Origin: Acidimicrobiaceae bacterium
Lineage (GTDB): Bacteria; Actinomycetota; Acidimicrobiia; Acidimicrobiales; Ilumatobacteraceae
DNA: 64,000 bases
Direction of reading: 5' to 3'
Assembly: GCA_020637295.1 (NCBI GenBank)
Contig: JACJWF010000001.1
Location: forward strand, 703,056 to 767,055
Shown: one piece after another, positions 9,161 through 17,434 of the stretch
Layout: every line of letters begins with the position of its first letter
Position numbering within the stretch: the stretch's first letter is position 1
Program-made: the position numbers and the translations under genes
Notes under the pieces: generated by a model
Told to the model about the DNA's origin: nothing
Database searches by the model: none
What the model saw: only the letters and a program-made list of their open reading frames with translations

Positions 9161-9453
9161 CGCGAGGTGACCTCCTGGTCTGAGTGTGGTGGGTGGCGTC
9201 GCCACTGGCGCGAGTCGTCGATCTTCAGACCCTTGACCAGCGGTGCCAGGTCGGTCCCCAGTGCGGCGGCGAGCCGAAGGGCGGTCAGCAGACTCGGGTT
9301 GCGTCGCCCACGTTCAACGTCTGACACGTAGGTGAAGTGGAGTCCAGCCCGCTCTGCGAGTTGCATCTGGGTGAGGCCAAGGTGCTCACGTCGCGCACGA
9401 ACGCGTTGGCCGAACTCCGCTGTCGCGGCTGAAGCGTGTTCGGTCTGGCCCAC
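9157..9453 (-). CDS. XRE-family helix-turn-helix regulator
   Basis: This 98-residue protein consists almost wholly of a Cro/C1-type helix-turn-helix: FGQRVRARREHLGLTQMQLA, then AERAGLHFTYVSDVERGRRN (recognition helix region) and the closing helix PSLLTALRLAAALG. It is likely a transcriptional repressor or antitoxin-like regulator of itself and the coupled gene downstream. It is divergent from the beta-flower-type gene at 9542, leaving an 88-base shared upstream region that contains CTATCGACGATCGACTA, a candidate operator area. Confidence 0.9.
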   Translation of the reverse strand: MGQTEHASAATAEFGQRVRARREHLGLTQMQLAERAGLHFTYVSDVERGRRNPSLLTALRLAAALGTDLAPLVKGLKIDDSRQWRRHPPHSDQEVTSR

Positions 9454-9541
9454 CTGACCGAGCGTGGATGGACTTCGTCGTTGGGTCTATCGACGATCGA
9501 CTAAATTGCAGGGATGATGGGAGTCAGCGAGGAGGCCTGAC

Positions 9542-9823
9542 ATGGCGGACTACATCATCGAACCCGACGGCCGAGTGGTGACTGGCCAAGCTCGCCAGGA
9601 GATCGCCTTCATTGAGAACGACGGCACGGTGCGCGATCGCCGCTATGGACAGGAGATCGGCTACATCGAGTCCGATGGGACGATCAAGGACCGCCGCTAC
9701 GGCAAGGAGATCGGGTTCGTCGAGACTGATGGCACCGTCCGGGAGTGGCGTCACGGCAGGGAGATCGCGAAGGTCGGCCCACCGGTGCATCGGCAAGGCG
9801 CGCTGTTCCTTCTGCTGGGCTAG
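9542..9823 (+). CDS. four-repeat protein, probable 4-fold beta-flower type
   Basis: The 93-residue protein is built from about four 20-residue repeats of the form EIGYIESDGTIKDRRYGK (for example EIAFIENDGTVRDRRYGQ and EIGFVETDGTVREWRHGR). Short repeats with alternating DG turns and small hydrophobic strands match the layout of the 4-fold beta-flower family; this assignment is from pattern only. A strong GAGGAGG ribosome site precedes the ATG. The stop codon is part of the ribosome site (TAGGAGGG) of the next gene, so the two are cotranscribed. Function unknown. Confidence 0.75.
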   Translation: MADYIIEPDGRVVTGQARQEIAFIENDGTVRDRRYGQEIGYIESDGTIKDRRYGKEIGFVETDGTVREWRHGREIAKVGPPVHRQGALFLLLG

Positions 9824-9832
9824 GAGGGTGCT

Positions 9833-11323
9833 GTGAGCGCCCGTAAGCCGCCTCCGAAGAAGCGCCCCTGGCAGGAGAAGCAGCCCGACCCAGTGGGCGA
9901 CACCCTGAAGGACCCCAACCAGCCATGGTGGTGGCGCAAGGTCGTCGGTCCTGCCGTCAAGCGCTTCAACGATGCCCTGCCCCCGGGATACCACGTCACC
10001 GATGTCGAGCGGATCCCCGGGCCGAACTGGTGCTTCGCCGGAGAGACGGAGTTCTTGACCTACGACGGCTATCGCACGTTCAAGGAAGCGGTCGGGACCA
10101 CGCAGAAGGTCATGGACGGCATGGGGTATTGGGTGGATGCTCCCGTCAGTTCGTTTGGGGTGCAGCCATTGCTCAAGGTGACTCTTCGTAAGCGGCGAAG
10201 CCGCAAGGTCATCTACGTCACGGCCGAGCACAAGTGGTTCGTCCAAGGTGATGTGGTCGGCGGCAAGACGCGACGGGTGGAGAAGGTCACCTCCGAACTG
10301 GTTCCCGGCGACTGGCTCGCCATTCAACTTCCCCGCCGCAACCCTCATGTGAAGCCGTCCCGGTTCGGGATCGCACACGGCATTGTGTTCGGAGACGGTA
10401 CCCGTCTGTCCGACTCCAACCGTTCATCATTCATCAACCTGTGGGGTGAGAAGGACGCCCAACTCATTAGGTGGTTCGATGGGTGTGACATCCGCGAGGC
10501 ACATTCAAGCCCACTGAATCAGGACGCCGTAGGCGTGAGGGTGTCGGGGTTGCCTCGTTTCTTCAAGGATCTCCCAAGTCTCGATGAGACAGCCGATTAC
10601 CTCTACGGTTGGCTTGCTGGGTACTTCGCTGCTGACGGGCGTGTCGGTCCCAATGGAGGAAACATCGAGATTTCCTCAGCCTCCATCGAGCATCTTCGCT
10701 TCGTTCAGGCGGTATGCAACCGCATTGGGATCGCCACCCTCCCGATGCGAACGACAAGTCGCTTCTCATGCGCCGGGAAGGGGCGGATTCACGACTACCG
10801 GGTAGCGAAGTATGGATACTGTTCGTGGGACACGAACCCATCCGATCTTCACACCTTGTCCTTCGTGGCTCAGACCATCCCCGATGGATTCTTCTTGATC
10901 GAGGAGCACGCGCAGCGGTTTGCCGAACGGAGCGAGCGCGACAGCGTGCGTCCGCTCACCAGCCTCAACGACTCCGTCGGCTGGTGGGTGGAGAACGTAG
11001 AGCAGACTGATCGGCTGGAAGAGGTCTACTGCGTGACCGTGCCCACGACTGGATCGTTCGTACTTCAGGACAACATCCTTGTCGGCAACTGCCGGTTCCG
11101 GCGCGATCGGCATTGCTACCTCCCGAAGGACCTGGACGAGAAGGGCACCGCCGAAGCGGGGTACCAGGTCTGGATCCCCCTCGATCGAGGCATCTGCACC
11201 AGGGAGACGGCCGAACAGCAGCGAACCTGTCCGGTCGGTGAGCCAGGACCGGACTCGGGCGAACGTGTCTACTTCCCGGACGCCACGATCCCATGGTCGC
11301 AGGGTGGCCAGCGGAAGCGGTAA
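9833..11323 (+). CDS. small protein of unknown function interrupted by an intein (precursor 496 aa, spliced 143 aa)
   Basis: The precursor has a 66-residue N-extein, a 353-residue intein (residues 67-419) and a 77-residue C-extein. The spliced host would be a basic 143-residue protein with proline- and lysine-rich N-terminus, a WWWRK patch, and four cysteines (junction Cys, RDRHC, GICTRE, RTCPVG) that could bind a metal. I do not recognise the host family. The intein sits exactly before the first of these cysteines, which serves as the +1 nucleophile. The start is GTG at 9833 behind a strong AGGAGGG site that overlaps the previous stop codon. It is the second gene of a two-gene operon with the beta-flower-type protein. 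If splicing fails, no functional host can form. Confidence 0.9.
   Translation: MSARKPPPKKRPWQEKQPDPVGDTLKDPNQPWWWRKVVGPAVKRFNDALPPGYHVTDVERIPGPNWCFAGETEFLTYDGYRTFKEAVGTTQKVMDGMGYWVDAPVSSFGVQPLLKVTLRKRRSRKVIYVTAEHKWFVQGDVVGGKTRRVEKVTSELVPGDWLAIQLPRRNPHVKPSRFGIAHGIVFGDGTRLSDSNRSSFINLWGEKDAQLIRWFDGCDIREAHSSPLNQDAVGVRVSGLPRFFKDLPSLDETADYLYGWLAGYFAADGRVGPNGGNIEISSASIEHLRFVQAVCNRIGIATLPMRTTSRFSCAGKGRIHDYRVAKYGYCSWDTNPSDLHTLSFVAQTIPDGFFLIEEHAQRFAERSERDSVRPLTSLNDSVGWWVENVEQTDRLEEVYCVTVPTTGSFVLQDNILVGNCRFRRDRHCYLPKDLDEKGTAEAGYQVWIPLDRGICTRETAEQQRTCPVGEPGPDSGERVYFPDATIPWSQGGQRKR
10031..11089 (+). other. intein with LAGLIDADG-type homing endonuclease
   Basis: The splicing motifs are in order: block A with Cys1 (CFAGETEFLTYDGYRTF), block B with TxxH (VIYVTAEHKWFV), endonuclease blocks of the dodecapeptide type (FGIAHGIVFGDGTRLS and YLYGWLAGYFAADGRV), block F (EEVYCVTVPTTGSFVL) and block G ending in VGN before Cys+1. 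The terminal residue is the normal Asn, but the residue before it is Gly where most inteins have His; inteins with a non-His penultimate residue are known and can splice. The central glycine-aspartate pairs of both dodecapeptide motifs are present, so the endonuclease may be active and able to spread the intein. Confidence 0.92.
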
Positions 11324-11786
11324 CCCACCACCGTCAGTGGCTACGTCCCGGTGTGACGGCCGTCCACCGAACCAGGCGTTAGGGGTACTCAATTCGCCTT
11401 CTGTCTTCTTCTCTAACGGCTCCGCGGCAAGAGCTAGAGGGAGTTCCCTTCGTTGCAAGGCTTGCTAGTTCGCCCATTTTTCGATGGATTTCTAGCAGGA
11501 CCGCTTGACAATATGGCTATTTCGGCTGGTGGGGGCGCGTTCGGCTGGGTTGGAGGGTCGGCAGAGATGGAACAATCCCTGCAAACTTGATTCGGCGGCC
11601 ACGGAGGGTGGGGACGGCGGAGGGTCAACACCTGCCGCCTGTGGACGGACTCGGCGCGACGCGAAGTTCCAACAAGAGGAGGACTGGCCCAGCCACGCGT
11701 GGTGGCCGGAAACTCGAAAGCGTGCTAGTGGCCGCCGAAGTGGATCCGTGCCTCCGACGGAGTTGTCGGAGAGGGTCAGTCTGGAC
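11324..11786. other. 463-bp intergenic stretch with one 46-bp dispersed repeat
   Basis: No gene is supported here. It lies between the intein-bearing gene and the 3' end of the decayed DUF2510-RDD-SHOCT gene. It contains copy A of the dispersed repeat (11564-11609). Short frames on both strands have no recognisable protein, no clear ribosome sites and biased composition, so I regard them as chance. Confidence 0.6.
11564..11609 (+). repeat. dispersed 46-bp repeat, copy A
   Basis: Matches copy B at 13394-13439 in 41 of 46 positions without gaps. The shared core is GATGGAACAATCCCTGC followed by AAC and a CGGCGGCCAC block. A shorter relative is at 23371-23403. It lies in non-coding DNA. Confidence 0.85.
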
Positions 11787-12364
11787 TCATAGGGAGTCCA
11801 CGATTTCCTGTCGCTTCGAGGCGTGTTCAGCGGCACTGATAAGCCCCTGCGACAGAAGGGCATCGATGTGCTGCAACCGACTGGCCGCGTCGTTTGGGGG
11901 AGCCAAGCTGGGACGGACAAGACCGACCTGCGATGTCGTTACACCCGCGGACCTCGGTGGCTGACTGCTGACGACAACGGCGTCCACGATCTTGTCGTGC
12001 CACGTCTGTCGGTCGGGATCCCAAATCGCCCATAGGAAGCCGAGTCCCGGTCGTGCTGAGCAGATCGATCAGAGTTGCGCCGATCCTCGACCCGATCGTC
12101 GCAAGGGCATACGGTCTAGTCTCCGTCATATGCAAACCTCCGTGGCCTCTCTCTGCCACTTGCACGCGGCAGGTTTTCACCCGTCATGTAGTCGGTCCTG
12201 TGCGCTTGTAGGCAAGCAGATACGGCGACTCGTTGTCTAGGCGAGTCAGGCCCTCTGCAGTACTGCTCGCCTGCATCTGCCACCCAATCCGTCCAGGCCC
12301 CGCCGTCCCAGTAGCGCAACTCGTGGCGTCCGTGAGGATCTGCGAACCAACCCGCCTCCGGCAT
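11787..12364 (-). pseudogene. decayed DUF2510-RDD-SHOCT membrane protein gene
   Basis: Three recognisable pieces lie in order on the minus strand but in different frames. From 12364 comes a DUF2510 domain (AGWFADPHGRHELRYWDGG, then AWTDWV). Next is the start of an RDD membrane domain (ATIGSRIGATLIDLL, around 12100-12060). The end of the RDD domain (GFLWAIWDPDRQTWHDKIVD) follows almost at once and runs in frame into a C-terminal SHOCT domain (RLQHIDALLSQGLISAAEH) stopping at 11787. About 100 residues of the RDD membrane core are missing and the frame shifts at least twice. Intact actinobacterial genes with this domain order encode small membrane proteins. This copy cannot make one. Confidence 0.8.
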
Positions 12365-12497
12365 GGCCGCAACATATCACTTGCGCCGGAACGCTAACGA
12401 TGGTGAGCAGCGGCCAGCGGACCACCTTGCTGACCGGCTACAGCTTCTCGGTGAACACGATGCTCGTCGCGACTGCTCATGTCTGCATTGCTCGCCC

Positions 12498-12535
12498 GAC
12501 TGTAGTTCGTCCATTGGCATGGACGAACTACAGTC
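12498..12535. repeat. perfect 16-bp inverted repeat (hairpin) upstream of membrane protein gene
   Basis: GACTGTAGTTCGTCCA and its exact complement flank a 6-base loop (TTGGCA). It lies 21 bases before the ATG at 12557 and between divergent gene starts. No T-run follows, so it does not look like an intrinsic terminator. It could be an operator or an mRNA leader hairpin. Confidence 0.85.
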
Positions 12536-12556
12536 ACTCGCAGAAGGGGGTCACCC

Positions 12557-13273
12557 ATGCTGGGGCCGATTGCTGGAACACTTGCTTGGCTCATTGGCCT
12601 AGTGATGCTCATCGTCACTATTCGCACCCCGCGTGTCGTCTATGAACGAGCCGGACTTTCGAAGGGCACTTGGATCTACATGGCCTTTGGACTGGGCCTA
12701 GTGTGGCTCGGGCCGCTCGTAGCCGTTGGTTGGTGGCTATTCGGTCCTCGGATCGTGCCCAGTGGCCCAGACAGGAACGGACTCCAATCGCCGAACCGAT
12801 CCACCGAGCAGCAGTTGGATCAGCTTCGCAAAGCTGCCCACTTCGCTGGTATCAAGATGTCTGACGAACAGTGTCGTGGCCTCGTCGAAGATTGGGTAGG
12901 CGTTGGAGTCCTTGCCCGGGATGGTGTGGTGCTGGGAGCGTTCCTTGGCTCTGCTCTGTCGGCGCTGGCGAATCCGCGACCCGTTTGGTGGTTCTTGACC
13001 GACACCCACCTGATCACCATCGAATCGACTATGGCGGGGCTTCGGCCGACTGGAGCGGTGTATGACCTGGGGAGGGCGACCATTCGCAGGACGGATGACT
13101 ACGTCATCACTATCGCAGAGCGAGGTCAGCGAACCCGCCAGATCCGGCTCGGTACACCAACCGGGCCGGTCTTCAACTCCACCCCCGACCAGGCAGGGCT
13201 GGCACGGGCCTCTGAACTAGAGCGGGTGGTGCGTGAGGCACAGTGGGCCTTGAGGAACTCCACACGGAGGTGA
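12557..13273 (+). CDS. membrane protein with two N-terminal helices and a PH-like domain
   Basis: This 238-residue protein has two hydrophobic segments near residues 3-21 and 38-60 (LAWLIGLVMLIVTI and IYMAFGLGLVWLGPLVAVGW), then a cytoplasmic part. Residues ~145-215 (PVWWFLTDTHLITIEST and following strands RRTDDYVITIAERG) have the strand pattern of bacterial PH-like domains, ending in a helix (ELERVVREAQWALRN). The start has a GAAGGGGG ribosome site. The upstream 16-bp hairpin may regulate it. Family and function are not recognised. Confidence 0.75.
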   Translation: MLGPIAGTLAWLIGLVMLIVTIRTPRVVYERAGLSKGTWIYMAFGLGLVWLGPLVAVGWWLFGPRIVPSGPDRNGLQSPNRSTEQQLDQLRKAAHFAGIKMSDEQCRGLVEDWVGVGVLARDGVVLGAFLGSALSALANPRPVWWFLTDTHLITIESTMAGLRPTGAVYDLGRATIRRTDDYVITIAERGQRTRQIRLGTPTGPVFNSTPDQAGLARASELERVVREAQWALRNSTRR

Positions 13274-13393
13274 TGAAGCCCATGCTGGCCAGTGAACCTC
13301 CTCGCCTGATCTGGATCCACAGGGCCTAGGGTCCCGGATAGTTCGGCTCCATCGCCGTCACCCGTCGTCCGCCGACGGATTGAAGTCTGCCGA

Positions 13394-13439
13394 GAGATGG
13401 AACAATCCCTGCGAACCTGCGTCGGCGGCCACTGAGGGT
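13394..13439 (+). repeat. dispersed 46-bp repeat, copy B
   Basis: 41 of 46 bases are identical to copy A at 11564-11609. It lies 120 bases after the stop of the preceding plus-strand gene and 94 bases before the next ATG (13533). Confidence 0.85.
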
Positions 13440-13518
13440 CGAGGAGGGTCTGTCACGCAGACGAGTCGGACATGCAGCGCCCAACCCAACTCACTACCGT
13501 CACAGCGGAGGCGTGTGG

Positions 13519-13524
13519 TAACGT
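13519..13524 (+). promoter_or_regulatory. probable -10 element, leaderless start at 13533
   Basis: TAACGT followed by exactly eight bases and the ATG. No Shine-Dalgarno is present. It supports the start at 13533 over longer in-frame starts. Confidence 0.5.
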
Positions 13525-13532
13525 CAGGCTCC

Positions 13533-13925
13533 ATGTTCAGGGCGCGCAGAGCCGCTCGTGAGGCCGAGCGTGACAAGTGGCGGCTTGATGATGACGAGGA
13601 CATCATCGCCGAGTACCCACTGGACTCATCCGCAATCTTCCTCCCTTCGTTGAGACCCGCCGCACTTGCAATTTCGCAACGCAAGCTTGTGTATGTGAAC
13701 GCTGATGGGGTCATCCAGCCGACCGAATGTTTGCTGCTACGCGACGTGACCTCGGTCCGCCAAGAGGGGTATCGGGTTCTGGTCGGGACGACGTCTGGCA
13801 GCGTTCAATACACGGTGCTTCACAGCTACGGCGGCGACGTCGATCATGAAGGTCGTGATCGTGCGCAGAACCTTGCAGCAGACATCCGATCTTCTGCTAA
13901 GCGGGCGGGAGGTTTGCGTCGCTGA
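13533..13925 (+). CDS. small hypothetical protein, PH-like
   Basis: This 130-residue soluble protein begins MFRARRAAREAERDKWRL. Its middle (LAISQRKLVYVNADGVIQ, then LLRDVTSVRQEGYRVLVGTT) shows the strand-turn pattern of bacterial PH-like domains, in which a protein of unknown reaction binds a partner or lipid. The ATG at 13533 is chosen because a TAACGT hexamer lies eight bases upstream; frames extended further 5' run into the dispersed repeat. It resembles the C-terminal part of the 12557 gene product in layout, not clearly in sequence. Confidence 0.7.
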   Translation: MFRARRAAREAERDKWRLDDDEDIIAEYPLDSSAIFLPSLRPAALAISQRKLVYVNADGVIQPTECLLLRDVTSVRQEGYRVLVGTTSGSVQYTVLHSYGGDVDHEGRDRAQNLAADIRSSAKRAGGLRR

Positions 13926-14052
13926 AGAGACGAGGTCATTTCGCGTCGGCGGCAACCGTCGCTATCGCGAAGTGCTCGCCCGCCAAGCGCCGGATGTGAC
14001 CAAGTGACTATCTCGGCCGAGGAAGTGCGCTCAGCCTCACGGCGACGGAGAG

Positions 14053-14334
14053 TCAGCCGTAGCAGCCGACCTTCCGCATGAGGTCATCGATGTAGCCCAT
14101 CAGTTCGGCGTTGTTGTGACCCGTCCGAGCCTTGGTAGCGGCGTTGTTGGCATCGGCAGCGTCGAACTCCGATTGCAGTCCCGTGCAGTCCTTGGCAGCC
14201 CCCATGGCGTCAATTCGCTGTTGCACTCCGGGCGCGTAGTCATCCCACTGAACACCGCTCTTGTCGCTACACGCGGTCACCACCGTGAACAGCAGACTGA
14301 CAGCGGTGAGGGTAAGCCTTCGAGTCGATCGCAT
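14053..14334 (-). CDS. small secreted lipoprotein, unknown function
   Basis: This 93-residue protein has a signal peptide with basic start (MRSTRRL), hydrophobic core and lipobox VVTAC, so it should be lipid-anchored on the outer face of the membrane at Cys22. The mature part (~70 residues) is helical, with two further cysteines (DCTGLQ and VGCYG) that may form a disulfide. A TAACGT hexamer six bases before the ATG suggests a leaderless transcript. It is third in a row on the minus strand after the HNH gene and the 196-aa gene. Confidence 0.8.
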   Translation of the reverse strand: MRSTRRLTLTAVSLLFTVVTACSDKSGVQWDDYAPGVQQRIDAMGAAKDCTGLQSEFDAADANNAATKARTGHNNAELMGYIDDLMRKVGCYG

Positions 14335-14378
14335 GTCGCGACGTTAGTTGAGTGCTCGAAGGGGCCATGTGGTGCCTG

Positions 14379-14969
14379 TCAGCCGTAGGCAGTGCGCTCC
14401 GCCTCGCGAGCGGGTCGCAACTCCTGTTCGTACCACTCGATCATCTCTGGGGAGGTTCGTCTTCGTGCCCAGACGTCCAGCTTTCGGGCGATCTCGGCAG
14501 GCATCACGTGAATCTCGTAGTCGGTGAGAGTGTCGCGGCCCATGGCCCGGAGTATCTGTTGCACAGTTCGGAGCCGCGTCTGGGGTGTTGCTGCCCGTTC
14601 GCCGAATACGTCGTTGTCGATGAACCAGAAGTCGCGGTCATCGATCGTGTGGCAGAAGGTGGTCACACCCGCGGCGACCGAAATGGAGTAGGTGTGACCG
14701 CCTGCCCATCGCAGCATCCGCTCCTCATCTTCTGGACAGCCGTCCTCAGCGAGGGGGAATCTCGGGTATGCCCAGCGGGACACAGCCGGGGTGACGTCGA
14801 GCACGTTGATCCCAGCGAGATGGGCGACAGCCGCGTGAAAGCCGGTGCAGAAGACGTCTAGGTAGAACTCTCCAGGCGTTCCGATGTGGACTTTGAATGC
14901 GTCCAGGAGTGCGCGCTTGCGGATCGGCGTTGATGGCCTCGCTGTAAGACCCGGAGGGCGTGCCGTCAT
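14379..14969 (-). CDS. hypothetical protein (196 aa)
   Basis: I do not recognise a family. The product has no signal peptide or membrane segment. It is rich in aromatic and acidic residues (DDRDFWFIDNDVFGE) and ends in a helical region (MPAEIARKLDVWARRR). It starts 27 bases after the stop of the HNH gene and may be translated with it. Nothing in the sequence fixes a function. Confidence 0.6.
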   Translation of the reverse strand: MTARPPGLTARPSTPIRKRALLDAFKVHIGTPGEFYLDVFCTGFHAAVAHLAGINVLDVTPAVSRWAYPRFPLAEDGCPEDEERMLRWAGGHTYSISVAAGVTTFCHTIDDRDFWFIDNDVFGERAATPQTRLRTVQQILRAMGRDTLTDYEIHVMPAEIARKLDVWARRRTSPEMIEWYEQELRPAREAERTAYG

Positions 14970-14996
14970 TGTGCACCGTCCGGGGACCTAGGCGCT

Positions 14997-16442
14997 CTAC
15001 GTACCCTGCTGCTCTCGGATCTGCGCTTCGATTTGCTCCGCACATTCCCGATAGTACGTGCAGGTCTCGTCGTCGTCTGCGAAGCGATCTGCCAGTTCGT
15101 GGGTTGCCGCGGCGACCAGTCGAAGGTCCGCCGACCGCGTTGCGTACAGCAGGAATTGAACTGCGTCCGACCGGTCGGCGAGGACCGTGCCAAGGGCCAA
15201 GGCGCTTCTGTCGGCCACGGACCCTTCTCCGAGTTCGAAGGCCCGCTGCAGGTGATCGACCGACCTGTTCAAGGACTTCACCTTGAGGGCCAGCGTGTAG
15301 TGGGCCATGGCAGCGATCGGTGGATGGCTGGAACGGACACCTCTCCGGGCAAGCCGTTCTGCGCCCTCGCCGTCGGGTTCTTCGTAGCAGAGCACTGCGC
15401 AGGCGGCGAATCCCTGCTGGGCGGGGTGTTCCGCAAGGGCCGTAAGGTCAACCTGGTCGATTCCCAACACGATGGCGTCGAGGATCAACGCCCACGCTGA
15501 CAGGGACTGGCGGCCGCTCCGCAGCAGGGCATCCCGCACGGCGTTCAAGACTTCCACGGACACGCTTCGGTCGAAGACGACCTGGAGAACGACTCGTATC
15601 AGTTCGTCCTCGCTCACCACTGGGATCGCAGCGACAAGCAGTCGTTCGAGTTGAGGTCCGGTTGTCGGGCTGGGCAGATCAACCGTGAGCGCCAACTCTC
15701 GGATGGACTCAAGCGACGGGACCTGGGGCCGCAGCCTGCCGCTCACTCGTGCCGCCTTCTTCAGGTTGCAGGGCGCACAGAGAACTTGGAGGTTGTCCAC
15801 CGTATTCGGACCACCCTTGCTCCACGGGTACACATGATCGAGGTGGAACGGCGGACTCTCGGTGCCGCAGGAGCGGCAGCGCGAACCATCCCGCTCGAAC
15901 ACTGCACGACGCACTGCGAGCGGGATCGCCCTTTCCTGCGGTTCCGCCAGAAGGTCGGCATCGCCCAGATCGGGCAGAGGACGCAGTGCAGGCCGTCCCG
16001 CGGTGGGCAATCCCAGGCGCGCCGCAAGTACGTCATCGACGGGCAAGAAGCCACTCTGCCGAACCCGCACATCGCCGAGCAGGACGGTGTCGCATGGAGC
16101 GACGATCTCGTTCTGCCAGGCGATCAGCCATCCGTTGCGGAACACCCCGTCCGCCTTGTAGGTGCTCAGGTCGCCCGGGAACAATCCGAACCATCGACGT
16201 AAGTACTCGTGGGCCACCTCAACTGACGAGCACTGGCGGCGTCGAAGGTTGCGGACTCGCATCTCCCATCGAACCTCCCGGGTCCGCTGGTCCACCCACC
16301 AGAGCGTGTCCCCGTTCGCAAGCACCCTGTAGGGGTCAGCGCGCACCTGCCATAACTGGAAGAACACAGTGCCGCTGAGCGCATCGACAGCGGTCGTATT
16401 CGGTGGTGCCCCCTCGGCTCGGGTGACTAGATACTGGCCCAT
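14997..16442 (-). CDS. HNH endonuclease-domain protein (481 aa)
   Basis: The central residues ~172-232 form an HNH nuclease (IPLAVRRAVFERDGSRCRSC, then FHLDHVYPWSKGG and NTVDNLQVLCAPCNLKK) with two CxxC zinc knuckles and the catalytic LDH. The N-terminal ~165 residues and the helical C-terminal ~240 residues (several repeat-like helical hairpins) are not recognised. The ATG at 16442 is preferred because AGGAACT lies seven bases upstream; the frame extends 73 codons further but overlaps the divergent gene. In an island such a protein could be a defence or mobile-element nuclease; no partner is evident. Confidence 0.85.
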   Translation of the reverse strand: MGQYLVTRAEGAPPNTTAVDALSGTVFFQLWQVRADPYRVLANGDTLWWVDQRTREVRWEMRVRNLRRRQCSSVEVAHEYLRRWFGLFPGDLSTYKADGVFRNGWLIAWQNEIVAPCDTVLLGDVRVRQSGFLPVDDVLAARLGLPTAGRPALRPLPDLGDADLLAEPQERAIPLAVRRAVFERDGSRCRSCGTESPPFHLDHVYPWSKGGPNTVDNLQVLCAPCNLKKAARVSGRLRPQVPSLESIRELALTVDLPSPTTGPQLERLLVAAIPVVSEDELIRVVLQVVFDRSVSVEVLNAVRDALLRSGRQSLSAWALILDAIVLGIDQVDLTALAEHPAQQGFAACAVLCYEEPDGEGAERLARRGVRSSHPPIAAMAHYTLALKVKSLNRSVDHLQRAFELGEGSVADRSALALGTVLADRSDAVQFLLYATRSADLRLVAAATHELADRFADDDETCTYYRECAEQIEAQIREQQGT

Positions 16443-16552
16443 CAGAGTTCCTATCCGAAGTGGTCCCACCGGAATAGCACCACGGATGCTCTGCTGCCGC
16501 AAGGGACACCTGTCGGAAGGGAGCTTCACTATGGTGGCGTCTGAAGGAAGCG

Positions 16553-17350
16553 ATGTCGGGAGGTGGCGTGAAGGCGTTTGGGCGGGTGGCCGTGGTGGTT
16601 CTTGCTGCGGGTTCTGTCGGATGTTCTGGCCAGGACTCCGCAAGGTCGGCTCAGAGTGCACCGAATGTGGTCATGCCAAGTGTCGTCGGACTGCAACTCG
16701 ACGTCGCACTGAGCGACATCAAGGACGCTGGCTTCACCGATGACGTCGAGATCATTGGCGGCGGCATGCTCGGCGTGGTCGTCGAGTCGAACTGGCAGGT
16801 CTGCGAGCAATCACCGGGCGCTGGTGCGACGGTCGTGGACAAGCCAGCACTCACCGTCGAACGGTCTTGTGATGCTGCCGCTCCCGACACGCAGCCACCG
16901 GACTCCACGACCGCTGCGACGGCCACCACGACCGCTGCGACGGCGACCACGCCAGTGGAGGCGGAGCATCTCACCGTCGAGAACAGCGCTGATCTCGCGG
17001 CGCTCCTGGCTGAACCGGACTACTGCGCCGACCGAATCGCCGCCTTCGCCGAGACCTACCGGGGCAGGATCATCGAGTTCGACGGGAACATCGCAGCGAT
17101 GAACCGCCACGGCGACTCGGAGACGCGGTTCGACATCCTGCTCTATGCAGGCGACTACAGCGAGACAGTGGCGATCGGACCGGCGATCCAGTTCCGAGAC
17201 GTCAACTACCAGGACCTGCACCTCACAGGACCCAACGCCCCAGACTCCGTCGGCCAAGGAATCAACCTTCACATCACCGCCGAAGTTGGCGAGTACGAGG
17301 CCGGGAGTTGCCTCTTCCTTCTCAATCCTGTGTCCACCGAGGTCAGGTAG
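16553..17350 (+). CDS. lipoprotein with PASTA and DUF4839-like domains
   Basis: The 265-residue protein has a signal peptide with lipobox GSVGC, a PASTA-type domain (VVMPSVVGLQLDVALSDIKD, then QSPGAGATVV), a Thr/Ala-rich linker and a C-terminal domain (YRGRIIEFDGNIAAMNRHGD through VGEYEAGSCLFLLNP) like DUF4839. It is probably anchored outside the membrane; PASTA domains often bind peptidoglycan or beta-lactam-like ligands. A GTG at 16568 with GGGAGG just upstream is an alternative start. It is divergent from the HNH gene. Confidence 0.82.
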   Translation: MSGGGVKAFGRVAVVVLAAGSVGCSGQDSARSAQSAPNVVMPSVVGLQLDVALSDIKDAGFTDDVEIIGGGMLGVVVESNWQVCEQSPGAGATVVDKPALTVERSCDAAAPDTQPPDSTTAATATTTAATATTPVEAEHLTVENSADLAALLAEPDYCADRIAAFAETYRGRIIEFDGNIAAMNRHGDSETRFDILLYAGDYSETVAIGPAIQFRDVNYQDLHLTGPNAPDSVGQGINLHITAEVGEYEAGSCLFLLNPVSTEVR

Positions 17351-17434
17351 TCCTCCCGCTCTGCGCCGCAATCCAACCGGCCTCAAGCGACCGAGTGATG
17401 GGATCGGACACCGATCGAGATGGCTAGGCCGTGA

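Noticed and set aside
13380..13532. Longer start for the gene at 13533
   Set aside because: The extension is the dispersed repeat; the -10 element TAACGT lies inside it and points to ATG 13533.
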